Of a DNA stretch of 64,000 bases, positions 27,039 to 36,370 are shown piece by piece (positions within the stretch are counted from its first letter, which is position 1; every line of letters starts with the position of its first letter). The DNA comes from JACKFB01 sp041389525 (GTDB taxonomy: Bacteria; Myxococcota_A; UBA9042; PHBI01; JACKFB01), in contig JAWKRR010000012.1 in the NCBI GenBank assembly GCA_041389525.1, forward strand, positions 62,001-126,000, in the 5' to 3' direction. The notes beneath the pieces were generated by a model that was given only the letters and a program-made list of their open reading frames with translations, was not told the DNA's origin and did no database searches. The translations under genes were made by a program, and so were the position numbers.

Positions 27039-27590
27039 TCAGTTCAGCAGCGTCCTGCCGTCGCCGAGCTGGGCGGGGTCCATGCCGACGGCGCGCAGGG
27101 CCTCGCGCCAAGCCTTTCCGGGCGCGACGTCGAAGATCAGCTCGGCCACGGGCGGGGTGAGCAGCCAGGCGCCGGAGCGTAGCTCCTCGTCGAGCTGGCC
27201 CGCGCCCCAGCCGGCGTAGCCCAGCAGCAGGCGATAGCGGCCGTTGGGGTTGTTGGCGTAGGCGACCAAGGCGTCCTGGGACGCGCTGAGCGCCAAGCCG
27301 GGCATCACCGGCTGAGTGCCCTCGAAGGTCTCGTCGTCAGGGTGCAGCACCCAGCCGCGGTCGCCCTCGACGGGGCCGCCGCTGAAGACGGGCACGTCCG
27401 GGCGCCCCCGCCAGGGGATCTCGGCCTCTTCGCACACCGAGTCGACGGTGATGTCGCTCGGGTGGTTGACGATGAGCCCGAAGGAGCCCTCGTCGGAGTG
27501 CGAGACCAGCAAGATGACGGACCGAAAGAAATTCGGGTCAACGAGCGTGGGCATGGCGATAAGCATGCCGGGCGCGGGGATATGATCCAT
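27039..27590 (-). CDS. yqgE: YqgE/AlgH family protein
   Basis: The product is 183 residues from ATG 27590 (MDHIPAPGMLIAMPTL); the frame stays open upstream but only this part matches the family. Family hallmarks: PGMLIAMPTLVDPNFFRSVI, LVSHSDEGSFGLIVNHP, VFSGGPVEGDRGWVLH, and GYAGWGAGQLDEELRSGAWL. Members are small conserved proteins, linked in Pseudomonas to alginate regulation, but the biochemical function is not established. The start codon overlaps the start codon of the divergent lipoprotein gene by two bases. Confidence 0.92.
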   Translation of the reverse strand: MDHIPAPGMLIAMPTLVDPNFFRSVILLVSHSDEGSFGLIVNHPSDITVDSVCEEAEIPWRGRPDVPVFSGGPVEGDRGWVLHPDDETFEGTQPVMPGLALSASQDALVAYANNPNGRYRLLLGYAGWGAGQLDEELRSGAWLLTPPVAELIFDVAPGKAWREALRAVGMDPAQLGDGRTLLN

Positions 27591-28782
27591 GATGCGAAGT
27601 ATGGGAATGCGGGACGCGGTGCGCAAGTGGGGGATCGGGGTCGTGGTGGCGGGGCTCGTCGCGAGCGCCGGCTGCGCGTCCCAGAACGTGCGCGCGCTGG
27701 CCGGGCGCGCCGTGGTCGACGCCCAGGACGCGCGCCAGGGCGTGGCGCGGGCGTTGGCGGAGGTGGATCTGGCGCTGGCCGCGCGGAAGCCCGAGACCGC
27801 GGTGATCTGGGTCGAGGCGGCGTGGAAGCGGCGCGACGATCTGGCCGACGATCGGCTGGTGCGGGCGGCGATCGCCAAGGTGCCGGCGAGCTCGCTGCCG
27901 GAAGCGCTGCGGGCGGGTCGGCAGGTGGAGGACGCGGTGGCGGCCATGCAGCGCGGAGACGCGGCGCTTGCGCTGGCGATCGTGTCGCCGGCCGCTGAGA
28001 CGGTGGAGGCGACGGACGCGCTGAGCGTGGTGCGGGCGCGGACCCTGCGCGGCGTCGCGGCGGCGCAGGTGTCCCCCGAGCAGGCGCCGGCGTTCTTGGC
28101 GCGCGCGTCGGCGACGAGCGCGCCGGGGGCGCTGGCCGAGCAGGCGCGGGACCGAGCGCGCTTGCTGGCGGCGACCTTGGCCATGGAGGCGGGCGATGAG
28201 AAGGCGGCGATCGCCGAGTTCCTGCGCGTGGAGACGGGCAGCGGCCTGTGGCGCGCCGCGCGGACGGGGTTGGCCATGTGTCAGCTGCGGATCGGGCAGC
28301 CGGATCGGGCGCTGCAGGTGATCGCGCTGCTCCCCGGCGGCCTCACCGGCGATCCCGAGCGCGCGGTCCTGGCCGCGATGGGGGCGGACGGTATCGGCGA
28401 GGTCGAGACGGCCCGCTCCATCGTGGCCGACGTCCTGGAGGACGACGACCGCTGGAAGGACGCGACCGTCGACGAGGTGCTCGCGTGGCAGGTAAGCCAC
28501 CCGCGCGGGCCGGTCCTGCGCGAGCCCGACGAGGGCATGATCCCCACCCTGGCGACCAGCGCCGCGCTGCGCGGGCTGGGCAACGAGCTGCGCGCGTCGG
28601 AGGCCTCAGCCGCCGCGCACCCCGAAGACCGGGCGCTGGCGGCCTACGCGGCGGCCATCGATGCGGCTTTTCGCGAGGATTTCGCTCGCGAATTGGAGAC
28701 CGAGAAGGCCCGGGTCGCTCGCGCCCGGCAGGACCTCGAGACCCTGCTGCCGCAGCTTGCCCCGCAGAAGGGGCGTCGCTAG
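27589..28782 (+). CDS. Putative lipoprotein, alpha-helical repeat type, unknown function
   Basis: The product is up to 397 residues. In-frame ATGs at 27589, 27592, 27601 and 27607 are all possible; the last gives a compact signal, MRDAVRKWGIGVVVAGLVASAGCASQ, with a lipobox Cys. The mature part is Ala/Glu/Arg-rich and almost entirely helical (for example LALAIVSPAAETVEATDALS, RIGQPDRALQVIALLPGGL), suggesting TPR/SEL-like helical repeats, although no strict repeat consensus is visible. The tail RQDLETLLPQLAPQKGRR may form a coiled coil. The gene is divergent from yqgE with overlapping starts and convergent with the SerA-like gene. Function is unknown. Confidence 0.75.
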   Translation: MMRSMGMRDAVRKWGIGVVVAGLVASAGCASQNVRALAGRAVVDAQDARQGVARALAEVDLALAARKPETAVIWVEAAWKRRDDLADDRLVRAAIAKVPASSLPEALRAGRQVEDAVAAMQRGDAALALAIVSPAAETVEATDALSVVRARTLRGVAAAQVSPEQAPAFLARASATSAPGALAEQARDRARLLAATLAMEAGDEKAAIAEFLRVETGSGLWRAARTGLAMCQLRIGQPDRALQVIALLPGGLTGDPERAVLAAMGADGIGEVETARSIVADVLEDDDRWKDATVDEVLAWQVSHPRGPVLREPDEGMIPTLATSAALRGLGNELRASEASAAAHPEDRALAAYAAAIDAAFREDFARELETEKARVARARQDLETLLPQLAPQKGRR

Positions 28783-28798
28783 AGGGCTGACGCGCCGA

Positions 28799-29971
28799 TC
28801 AGCTCGCGAGATCGACGTGGATGATGTCCTGGTGGCGGCTGATGCGCTGGATGGCCGCGGGGCTTGGCGCCGCGTCCAGGTGCAGGTGGATGCAGCCGGC
28901 GCCCGACCCGGAGAAGAGCAGATTGGCGACCTCGCGGACGGCGATCCCTTCCTCGGCGAGCACGTCGGTGATGGCCAGCAGCGCCCGCGTCGCGTGCTTG
29001 TGGCGCACGATGAGCGAGGCTGCGACCTCGGGGCTGCTGGCGAGGTTCACGCAGTCGCGGACCTGGCCCTCGGTGACGAAGGCGTGGATCACCGACACGA
29101 CCTGCGAGGCCGCACGGCGCCACGCCTCGGCGGTCGCCGCGCCGCGGTCGCGGGTGACGACGGAGCCCGCTTGGCCGGCGATCTGGGTGAGGGCGGCCTC
29201 GGCGTCGCCGGAGAGACCCGCCGCGGGCGCGTCGACGGCCGCGCGGAGCGCACCGGAGGCCACCGCGGCCGCGAGGGCGCTGATGTCCAACGCGTCGAGG
29301 CCTTCGACCGCGGCGACCAGCGTGTTCGGCGCCAGCGACGCGAGGGCCGCGGCGTCGACGGGCGGGAGGCCGGCGCCCTGGGGACCCGCAGGATCCGGGT
29401 GGAGCGAGACGATGTCGGCGCGCTTGAAGAAGCTCTGGCTGTCGACGGCGAGCCGCAGGCCGGCCTCAGCGGCGCGGGAAGACGGCAGCGCGTTGGTGTG
29501 CACGGTGACGTCCATGTCCAGACGCGCAGCGGCCTCAGCGAGGCGCTGGGCGACCGGGCTGTAGCCGTAGATGCCGAGGCGGCGACCGTAAAGCCCGCTC
29601 GAGATCGGGTGCCCGTCCGGCCCTGACGCCTGCGCGCGGTCCGTCGTGATCATCAGGCCCAGCGCGTACTCGGCCCGCGCCGCGGCGTCGTAGCCGGGGC
29701 AGTGGGACACGAAGATCGCCCGCTCGCTGGCGGCCTGGACGTCGATGCTCTCGGAGCCGCTGCCAGCGCGCACGACGAGGACGAGGCCGGGTGCCGCTTC
29801 GATGAGGCGGCGGGTCACCGGAGTGTCCGTGACCACCAAGATCTCGCAGTCTTTCACGACTCCGGTCAGCTCGAGCGTGCCGACGCCCGGCTTCTCGGTG
29901 ACTCGCAGACCCAGGGCCTCCAAGCCAAGCTTCACTTCCGGCGCCACGCGGTCCGCTATGAGCACGTGCAT
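28799..29971 (-). CDS. 3-phosphoglycerate dehydrogenase-like protein lacking catalytic residues
   Basis: The product is 390 residues from ATG 29971 (MHVLIADRV), with GGGGG about nine bases upstream; ATG 29989 is an alternative. The overall layout matches D-2-hydroxyacid dehydrogenases: RAGSGSESIDVQAASERAIFV (about 80), YDAAARAEYALGLMI, then a Rossmann segment and a C-terminal ACT-like region. Key positions differ. The NAD loop, usually GxxGxGxxG, reads GIYGYSPVA. The catalytic Arg of the usual CARGG is in AAVEGLD. The Glu segment reads VDAPAAG, and the usual TPHLGAST His segment reads VTRDRGAATAEA. By alignment in my head it is probably not an active dehydrogenase; a regulatory or ligand-binding role is possible. 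A serC gene is 6 kb away, but no operon link is visible. Confidence 0.75.
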   Translation of the reverse strand: MHVLIADRVAPEVKLGLEALGLRVTEKPGVGTLELTGVVKDCEILVVTDTPVTRRLIEAAPGLVLVVRAGSGSESIDVQAASERAIFVSHCPGYDAAARAEYALGLMITTDRAQASGPDGHPISSGLYGRRLGIYGYSPVAQRLAEAAARLDMDVTVHTNALPSSRAAEAGLRLAVDSQSFFKRADIVSLHPDPAGPQGAGLPPVDAAALASLAPNTLVAAVEGLDALDISALAAAVASGALRAAVDAPAAGLSGDAEAALTQIAGQAGSVVTRDRGAATAEAWRRAASQVVSVIHAFVTEGQVRDCVNLASSPEVAASLIVRHKHATRALLAITDVLAEEGIAVREVANLLFSGSGAGCIHLHLDAAPSPAAIQRISRHQDIIHVDLAS

Positions 29972-30025
29972 CGACCAAACCCCCAACATCGTGAGGCGTC
30001 GACGATAGCACCGGCGGCGGGGCTC

Positions 30026-30889
30026 CTACCAGCCGAGCAGGCGGCGGGTCTCGTCGCAGAGGTCGGTGTGCGCCGTCGCGTTGGAGGCGACGAAGGGGCC
30101 GGGGTGGGCGAGGCGCTCGGGCGCGAGGTCGTAGAGCAGGGGGCGCCCGTCAGCGAGCGTCATCACGCCGCCGGCTTCCTGAAGCACCACCAGCGGCGCC
30201 AAGCTGTCCCACAGGTGCACCGGGTGCTCGCTGATGTACACGTCGGAGACTTGGCGGACCAGGGTGCCGACCTTGCAGCCGACCGAGCGGAGCCCGCCCG
30301 CGTCGGCGAGGCCGAGGCCGTCGCGCAGGCGCTGGCGCTCGTCGGCGTCCATGCTGGTCGAGGTGATGAGCGGCATCTCGGCGCGCGCCGAGCGGGTCGA
30401 GACCTGGAGGCGGGTCGGCGCGCCGAGCTCGGGCGTGCTCAGCCAGGCGCCGGCACCCGAAACAGCCTGATAAAGCCTGTCGAATAGGGGCTCGTAGACG
30501 ACGCCGAGGACGGGGACGCCGCGGTCCAGTAGCCCGACCTGGACCGCGTAGCCGGGCTGGCCGTGGACGAAGGCGTGGGTGCCGTCGAGGGGGTCGACCA
30601 CCCAGGTGCGGCCTGACCGCGAGGCGATGATGCCGGCGGCCTCCTCGGAGAGCAGGCCGTCGCTGGGGAAGGCCGCGGTGAGGCCGCGCCGTATGAGCGA
30701 CTCCGACGCGAGGTCGGCGCGAGTCACCAGGGAGCGGTCGGCCTTGCGCTCGGCCGCGAAGCCCTCGACGCGGATGCGCTCGATGGCGGCGCCGGCCGCG
30801 AGGGCCAGCTCGGTCGCGACGCGCAGCTCGTCGGAGAGCGCGCCGCCGAGGGCCTCGGGGCCGTCGCCAGCCCGCTCAGCGGGGGTCAA
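30026..30889 (-). CDS. Inositol monophosphatase-family phosphatase
   Basis: The product is 287 residues from a TTG at 30889. This TTG overlaps the ctaF stop (TTGA). The family removes phosphate from inositol phosphates, PAP or histidinol phosphate using Mg2+. The two metal signatures are present: WVVDPLDGTHAFVHGQPGYA (DPxDGT, about residue 100) and HLWDSLAPLVVLQEAGGVMT (WDxxxxxxxxxEAGG). Also LVTRADLASE and GLLSEEAAG supply the Glu-Glu pair. The length fits SuhB, CysQ or HisN, and I cannot separate them. It is the last gene of the respiratory cluster, which is an unusual partner. Confidence 0.88.
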   Translation of the reverse strand: MTPAERAGDGPEALGGALSDELRVATELALAAGAAIERIRVEGFAAERKADRSLVTRADLASESLIRRGLTAAFPSDGLLSEEAAGIIASRSGRTWVVDPLDGTHAFVHGQPGYAVQVGLLDRGVPVLGVVYEPLFDRLYQAVSGAGAWLSTPELGAPTRLQVSTRSARAEMPLITSTSMDADERQRLRDGLGLADAGGLRSVGCKVGTLVRQVSDVYISEHPVHLWDSLAPLVVLQEAGGVMTLADGRPLLYDLAPERLAHPGPFVASNATAHTDLCDETRRLLGW

Positions 30890-31386
30890 TGCGCGGCGGG
30901 GGCTTCGTGGCCGGGCGCGGCGGCCGGCTCAGCACCCGGTGCGGTCCCAGCTTCCGTGCCGGCTTCTGGCGCGTGCAGGCCGTGGGCGTTGGGCGTGCGC
31001 TCGATGACCTTGCCGTTCTGCTCGGCCCAGGTGTGGTAACCCCAGTCGGGGTTGACGGCGCCGCGGGTGCCGAGATCGGCGAAGGTCAGGCCGAAGAAGA
31101 TGCCGACGAAGATCAAGGTCGACAGGAAGATGAACGTGAAGGTGCGGTCATCGCCCTTGAGATGCATGAAGAACATGACCACGAGGGTCGACTTCACGAT
31201 CGCCACGACCATCGCGACGAAGAGGCTGGCGCTGCCGAGGTCGGCATAGGACACGCCCACCGTCAGCGCGGTGAGGAAGAGCAGCCCGCCGAACACCTTC
31301 CAGTAGAGGCTCATCGGCGCCACGTGGTGGTCGGGCGCCTCCAGGGAGGGGTCGACTTGCTTGCCGGCAATGTAGGTAGTGGCCAT
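30886..31386 (-). CDS. ctaF: Cytochrome c oxidase subunit IV (prokaryotic COX4 type)
   Basis: The product is 166 residues from ATG 31386, with GGGAGG upstream inside the ctaE stop region; GTG 31404 in frame is less likely. It has three membrane segments: SLYWKVFGGLLFLTALTVGV (about 30-50), SLFVAMVVAIVKSTLVVMFF with MHLKGD, the subunit IV hallmark, and FIFLSTLIFVGIFFGLTF. A periplasmic Ala/Glu/Pro/His-rich tail follows (about 120-166), which is longer than usual. It is a small structural subunit of the caa3 oxidase encoded just upstream. Confidence 0.88.
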   Translation of the reverse strand: MATTYIAGKQVDPSLEAPDHHVAPMSLYWKVFGGLLFLTALTVGVSYADLGSASLFVAMVVAIVKSTLVVMFFMHLKGDDRTFTFIFLSTLIFVGIFFGLTFADLGTRGAVNPDWGYHTWAEQNGKVIERTPNAHGLHAPEAGTEAGTAPGAEPAAAPGHEAPAAH

Positions 31387-31400
31387 GGGGGTTCCCTCCC

Positions 31401-32111
31401 TCACTTGACGAGGTAGAGCAGCGGAAACAGGAAGATCCAGACGAGGTCGACGAGGTGCCAGTAAAGGCCGACGTTCTCGACGGGGGTGTAGAAGCGGGGG
31501 CCGAACTCGCCCTTGCGAGCGCGCAGGTACATCCAGAACATGACGCCCATGCCGAGCAAGACGTGGACGCCGTGCAGGCCGGTCATCAGGAAGTAGATGC
31601 CGAAGAAGGTGTGCGGGCCACCGAGGGGGCTGGGAACGGAGATGGCGCTGGCGAGGTAGTCGGCGGTGTAGAAGCGGCCGGGGAGCAGGCCGTGCTCAAA
31701 CTTCGAGGAGTACTCGAAGTATTTCACGACCATGAAGCAGCCAGCGAGGAAGATGGTGGCCAGGAGCATCTGCTGGAGCAGCTTCTGGTTGTCGATCTGC
31801 GCGGCGCGGACGCCGACGGCGATGGTGAAGCTCGAGGTGATGAGCACGAGCGTGTTCAGGCCGCCCATGGGGATGCTGAGGTGGTGGTGGGCCTCCAGCA
31901 CCATCTCGGGGTAGGCCCAACGGGCGACGCCGTAGGCCAGGAAGAGCCCGCTGAACATGAGGATTTCCGTCGAGAGGAAGACCCACATGCCCAACTTCGC
32001 CGACGACTCCTGCTGAGCCGGCGTGTCGAAGTGGTGCGCCAGGAAAGACGGGTGGTCGTGGTCGTGCCCGTGTGCGGACTCGTCCCCGCCATGCGCAGTC
32101 GTAGTGCTCAC
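31401..32111 (-). CDS. ctaE: Cytochrome c oxidase subunit III
   Basis: The product is 236 residues from a GTG at 32111 preceded by AGGAG. About five membrane helices are visible, beginning LGMWVFLSTEILMFSGLFLAYG, the short-form subunit III start lacking the first two helices. Also seen are LITSSFTIAVGVRAAQ, FFGIYFLMTGLHGVHVLLGM (family HxxHV) and GLYWHLVDLVWIFLFPLLYL (WHFVDxVW type). The N-terminus is His-rich (HGHDHDHPSFLAHHF). It supports the subunit I core of the caa3 oxidase. Confidence 0.94.
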   Translation of the reverse strand: MSTTTAHGGDESAHGHDHDHPSFLAHHFDTPAQQESSAKLGMWVFLSTEILMFSGLFLAYGVARWAYPEMVLEAHHHLSIPMGGLNTLVLITSSFTIAVGVRAAQIDNQKLLQQMLLATIFLAGCFMVVKYFEYSSKFEHGLLPGRFYTADYLASAISVPSPLGGPHTFFGIYFLMTGLHGVHVLLGMGVMFWMYLRARKGEFGPRFYTPVENVGLYWHLVDLVWIFLFPLLYLVK

Positions 32112-32120
32112 TGAAGGCTC

Positions 32121-33821
<1,701 letters not shown>

Positions 33822-33866
33822 GTTCTGAAGCCTCCGTGGCCTCTCCGCACCGTGTGCGGAGGGGTG

Positions 33867-34916
33867 CTACTTGGTGTCGTCGCCGCCGAGCGATTTGATG
33901 TAGTCGATGAGCGCGTTGACCGCGCGGTCGTCGAGTTTGCCGGAGTCGAACACCGACATGCCGGGCGCGTAGCCCTCGACGATTTTCGCGTTGGGGTTAC
34001 GCAGGGACTCGCGGATGTAGTTGTCGTCCACGGTGACCGATGAGCCGTCGGCCATCTTCTCCGACTTGCCCCAGATGCCCTTGAAGGACGGGCCGGTCAG
34101 GCGGCTGCCGTCGATGGAGTGGCAGGTCTTGCAGTTGGCCTGGTAGAGCTTCTCGCCGTAGTCGTCGGCGTCGGGGTCCAGGGCTGGGCAGCGGCCGGAC
34201 TTGAGGAAGGCGCGCCACTCCATGTCGGTGAGGACGTGCACGCGGCCGCGCATCTCGGAGTGCTGCTGGCCGCAGTACTCAGCGCAGTACATGTCGTAGA
34301 CGCCGGGCTCGTTCGCGTTGAACCAGTAGCCCGTGTAGCGCCCCGGGACGGCGTCGCGCTTGAGGCGGAAGGCGGGGATGTAGAAGGAGTGCAGCACGTC
34401 GGTGGCGCCGATGGTCAGCTTCACGGGCCGATTGGCCGGCACGAAGAAGTCGGTCTCCATGCGCTCAATGCCCGTCACCGGGTCCGCGACGCTGGTCGGC
34501 GAGCAGCTCTTGTTCAGGCCGGGATAGTCGATGGTCCAGTTCCACTTCTGCCCGGTCACGCGCAGGTCCAGCGCGTCCGACGGGGCGGTGGACAGGGCGA
34601 CGAAGCCCTTCTGGCCCCACGCGAAGATGACGACCAGCAGCACCGTCGGGATGGCGCTCCACAGGAACTCAAGCCGCCCGTTGTGCTTCACCGGGCTCGT
34701 CTTCTGGTCCGGAGAACGCTCGCGGTACTTGAGCGTGAACCAGACCGTCGCGCCCATGAGCAGCACGAAGAAGAACGTGCTGAGATACAGGACGAAGTAG
34801 AAGAGCGGGTCCATATCATTGGCGAATGTGGACGCCTCGGGGGGCATCCACAGACTGCCTTGGGCTTGGCCGAGCAGGCCGTGGACCAGGCCGCCGGTCA
34901 GGAACTCTCGCATCAT
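33867..34916 (-). CDS. ctaC: Cytochrome c oxidase subunit II with fused cytochrome c domain (caa3 type)
   Basis: The product is 349 residues. It takes electrons from cytochrome c through CuA. Two N-terminal membrane segments (DPLFYFVLYLSTFFFVLLMG about 36-58 and FLWSAIPTVLLVVIFAWG about 80-100) precede the cupredoxin domain. CuA ligands are DVLHSFYIP and CAEYCGQQHSEMRG (about 209-220). A C-terminal cytochrome c domain has CKTCHSIDG (about 261) and a later Met in YAPGMSVF, making this a caa3-type subunit with its own electron entry. The first ATG overlaps the SCO stop in ATGATG, so translation is probably coupled to the copper chaperone upstream. Confidence 0.95.
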   Translation of the reverse strand: MMREFLTGGLVHGLLGQAQGSLWMPPEASTFANDMDPLFYFVLYLSTFFFVLLMGATVWFTLKYRERSPDQKTSPVKHNGRLEFLWSAIPTVLLVVIFAWGQKGFVALSTAPSDALDLRVTGQKWNWTIDYPGLNKSCSPTSVADPVTGIERMETDFFVPANRPVKLTIGATDVLHSFYIPAFRLKRDAVPGRYTGYWFNANEPGVYDMYCAEYCGQQHSEMRGRVHVLTDMEWRAFLKSGRCPALDPDADDYGEKLYQANCKTCHSIDGSRLTGPSFKGIWGKSEKMADGSSVTVDDNYIRESLRNPNAKIVEGYAPGMSVFDSGKLDDRAVNALIDYIKSLGGDDTK

Positions 34917-35740
34917 GACGCAGACTCCGCGAACTGATGGTGGCGTCGCCGTTCGCGCCGCCAGTGGAAGAGCAGGAAGAGGCCGAGGACGAGCAGGGTG
35001 AGCAGGCCACCGAGGCGCATCATCCCGAAAGCGAAGGGCGTGTACTGCCCGTCGGAGGAGACATAGTGGAAGCAGCTCATGATGAGCTTGTCGAAGACCG
35101 TGCCGATGCCGCCCTCGGACGCGTCGATGAGGCCGAAGCGGATGTCCCGCGACTCGTAGCTGAGCCCCATCAGGATGCGGGAGATCTTGCCTTCGGGTGA
35201 CAGGGTGTAGATGGCCGGCGCGTGGGCGTACTGCTCGGTCTCGGCGTCCCAGGTGTACTTGTAGCCGAGGCTGGCGGTCAGGGTGTCGATGGAGGCCTGG
35301 GTGCCGGTCAGGAAGGCCCAGTCGGCGTCGTCGCCCTTGCCCAGCAACCCGAGGTAGCTCTTACGCTTTCCGGCCGCGATCTCCACGCTGTCGTTGGGGT
35401 CGAAGCTGACGGTGACGATGCGGTAGTGCTCGTCCCCGGGCGTCCAGTCGAGCTTCTTCAGGGACTCGGCCAGCGTGTTGAGCTGCACGCTGCACAGGGT
35501 GGTGCAGCGGAAGTAGTTCAGCGTCAGCAGGACCGGGCGCTTGCCGTCGAGGTAATCCGCCAGGGTCACGGCCCGACCGGTGTGGTCGGTGAAGGTCAAC
35601 CCGGGGTCGACCTGCGCTCCGAGGCGGTTCTCGATATCGATCTTTTGCAGCGGCTCGGGCACACGCTCCACGGCGTGGCCCGACGGGGCGAGGGCACCCG
35701 CGGCGGCAAAAGCGACAGCGATGGTCCAGAGAAGTCGCAT
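34913..35740 (-). CDS. SCO1/SenC copper chaperone for CuA assembly
   Basis: The product is 275 residues. SCO proteins deliver copper to, or reduce, the CuA site of subunit II. A signal peptide is present (MRLLWTIAVAFAAAGALAPSG). The thioredoxin-like fold carries the copper site CTTLC near residue 78 and the downstream His in QYAHAPAIYTLSPEGKI. Unlike most SCO proteins, which have an N-terminal anchor, it has a C-terminal membrane helix (GMMRLGGLLTLLVLGLFLLFHW), so it resembles the family of larger SCO proteins placed next to coxB. It directly precedes ctaC and overlaps it by four bases. A second SCO gene lies at 43921-44601. Confidence 0.9.
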   Translation of the reverse strand: MRLLWTIAVAFAAAGALAPSGHAVERVPEPLQKIDIENRLGAQVDPGLTFTDHTGRAVTLADYLDGKRPVLLTLNYFRCTTLCSVQLNTLAESLKKLDWTPGDEHYRIVTVSFDPNDSVEIAAGKRKSYLGLLGKGDDADWAFLTGTQASIDTLTASLGYKYTWDAETEQYAHAPAIYTLSPEGKISRILMGLSYESRDIRFGLIDASEGGIGTVFDKLIMSCFHYVSSDGQYTPFAFGMMRLGGLLTLLVLGLFLLFHWRRERRRHHQFAESAS

Positions 35741-35742
35741 GG

Positions 35743-36360
35743 CTACGGAGCGTCTCCCTCGGCCGGCGCCTCATCGGGCGACTCAGGGGCGGGCGCGGCG
35801 TCGTCGGGCGACTCGGGGGCGACCTCGGCGGGCACGGCCTCGGTGGGCACGGCCTCGACCGCGGGCTCCACGGGCACGGCCTCGACGGCAGGCTCGACCG
35901 GCGCGGGCGCCGCCTCGGCTCCTTCCTTCTTCACGTCGTCGGGGTGCACGAAGCCGGCAGGCGCCGCGGAAGCCCGCAGCAGCGCGGGGTTCGCGATGAC
36001 GCGCTTGGCGCCTTCAGACGCCGGCATCCGCCACAGACCCTTCTCGGCGTCCGTCTCGCCCCAGCTCTGTGCGACCGCGGCCCGCGCGGCCTTCGTCGCG
36101 GCGATGCGCGCGCTGGCTGCGGCCCCGGTCTCCGCCGCGTACTCGGCGGTGCGGAGGTTGTAGTACTGGAAGACCCCCACGCCCGTCAGGACGATGAGCA
36201 GCGCCATGCCCAGGACCAACCCGATAAGCTGGGTGGCCGGCAGGTTGTCGATCTCGTGGCCGCCATCGGAGTAGCCGGAGACGAGGTGGGGCTTCTGGGT
36301 GGGGTCGACGGTGCCCGCGGTGGTGCCGAGGGCGGTCGCCGGATTGAGGCTATCTGACAC
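35743..36360 (-). CDS. Single-pass membrane protein with Glu/Pro-rich tail, ACIII/caa3 cluster-associated
   Basis: The product is 205 residues from a GTG at 36360 with AGGAG (36372-36368) seven bases upstream; a longer reading would extend into actF. One membrane helix (QLIGLVLGMALLIVLTGVGVFQYY, about 45-68) is followed by a helical part (AAETGAAASARIAATKAARAAV) and GLWRMPASEGAKRVI, then a tail of Pro/Glu/Ala/Val with a repeated nine-residue unit. WRMPASEGAKRVI resembles the short conserved segment found beside alternative complex III subunits, where a small protein completes the complex; I infer it is such a subunit (ActG-like position), but homology is not certain. Confidence 0.65.
   Translation of the reverse strand: MSDSLNPATALGTTAGTVDPTQKPHLVSGYSDGGHEIDNLPATQLIGLVLGMALLIVLTGVGVFQYYNLRTAEYAAETGAAASARIAATKAARAAVAQSWGETDAEKGLWRMPASEGAKRVIANPALLRASAAPAGFVHPDDVKKEGAEAAPAPVEPAVEAVPVEPAVEAVPTEAVPAEVAPESPDDAAPAPESPDEAPAEGDAP
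35845..35898 (-). repeat. 27-bp in-frame tandem repeat (VEPAVEAVP x2)
   Basis: 35845-35871 and 35872-35898 differ at three positions by eye and encode two nine-residue units, VEPAVEAVP, in the disordered tail of the single-pass protein. Shorter degenerate units (TEAVP, AEVAP) continue after them. This is a low-complexity, slippage-prone linker. Confidence 0.75.
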
Positions 36361-36370
36361 GTGCGTGCTC

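Noticed and set aside
21918..29971. Serine biosynthesis operon linking serC and the SerA-like gene.
   Set aside because: They are on opposite strands and separated by five genes; the SerA-like protein lacks the catalytic residues.
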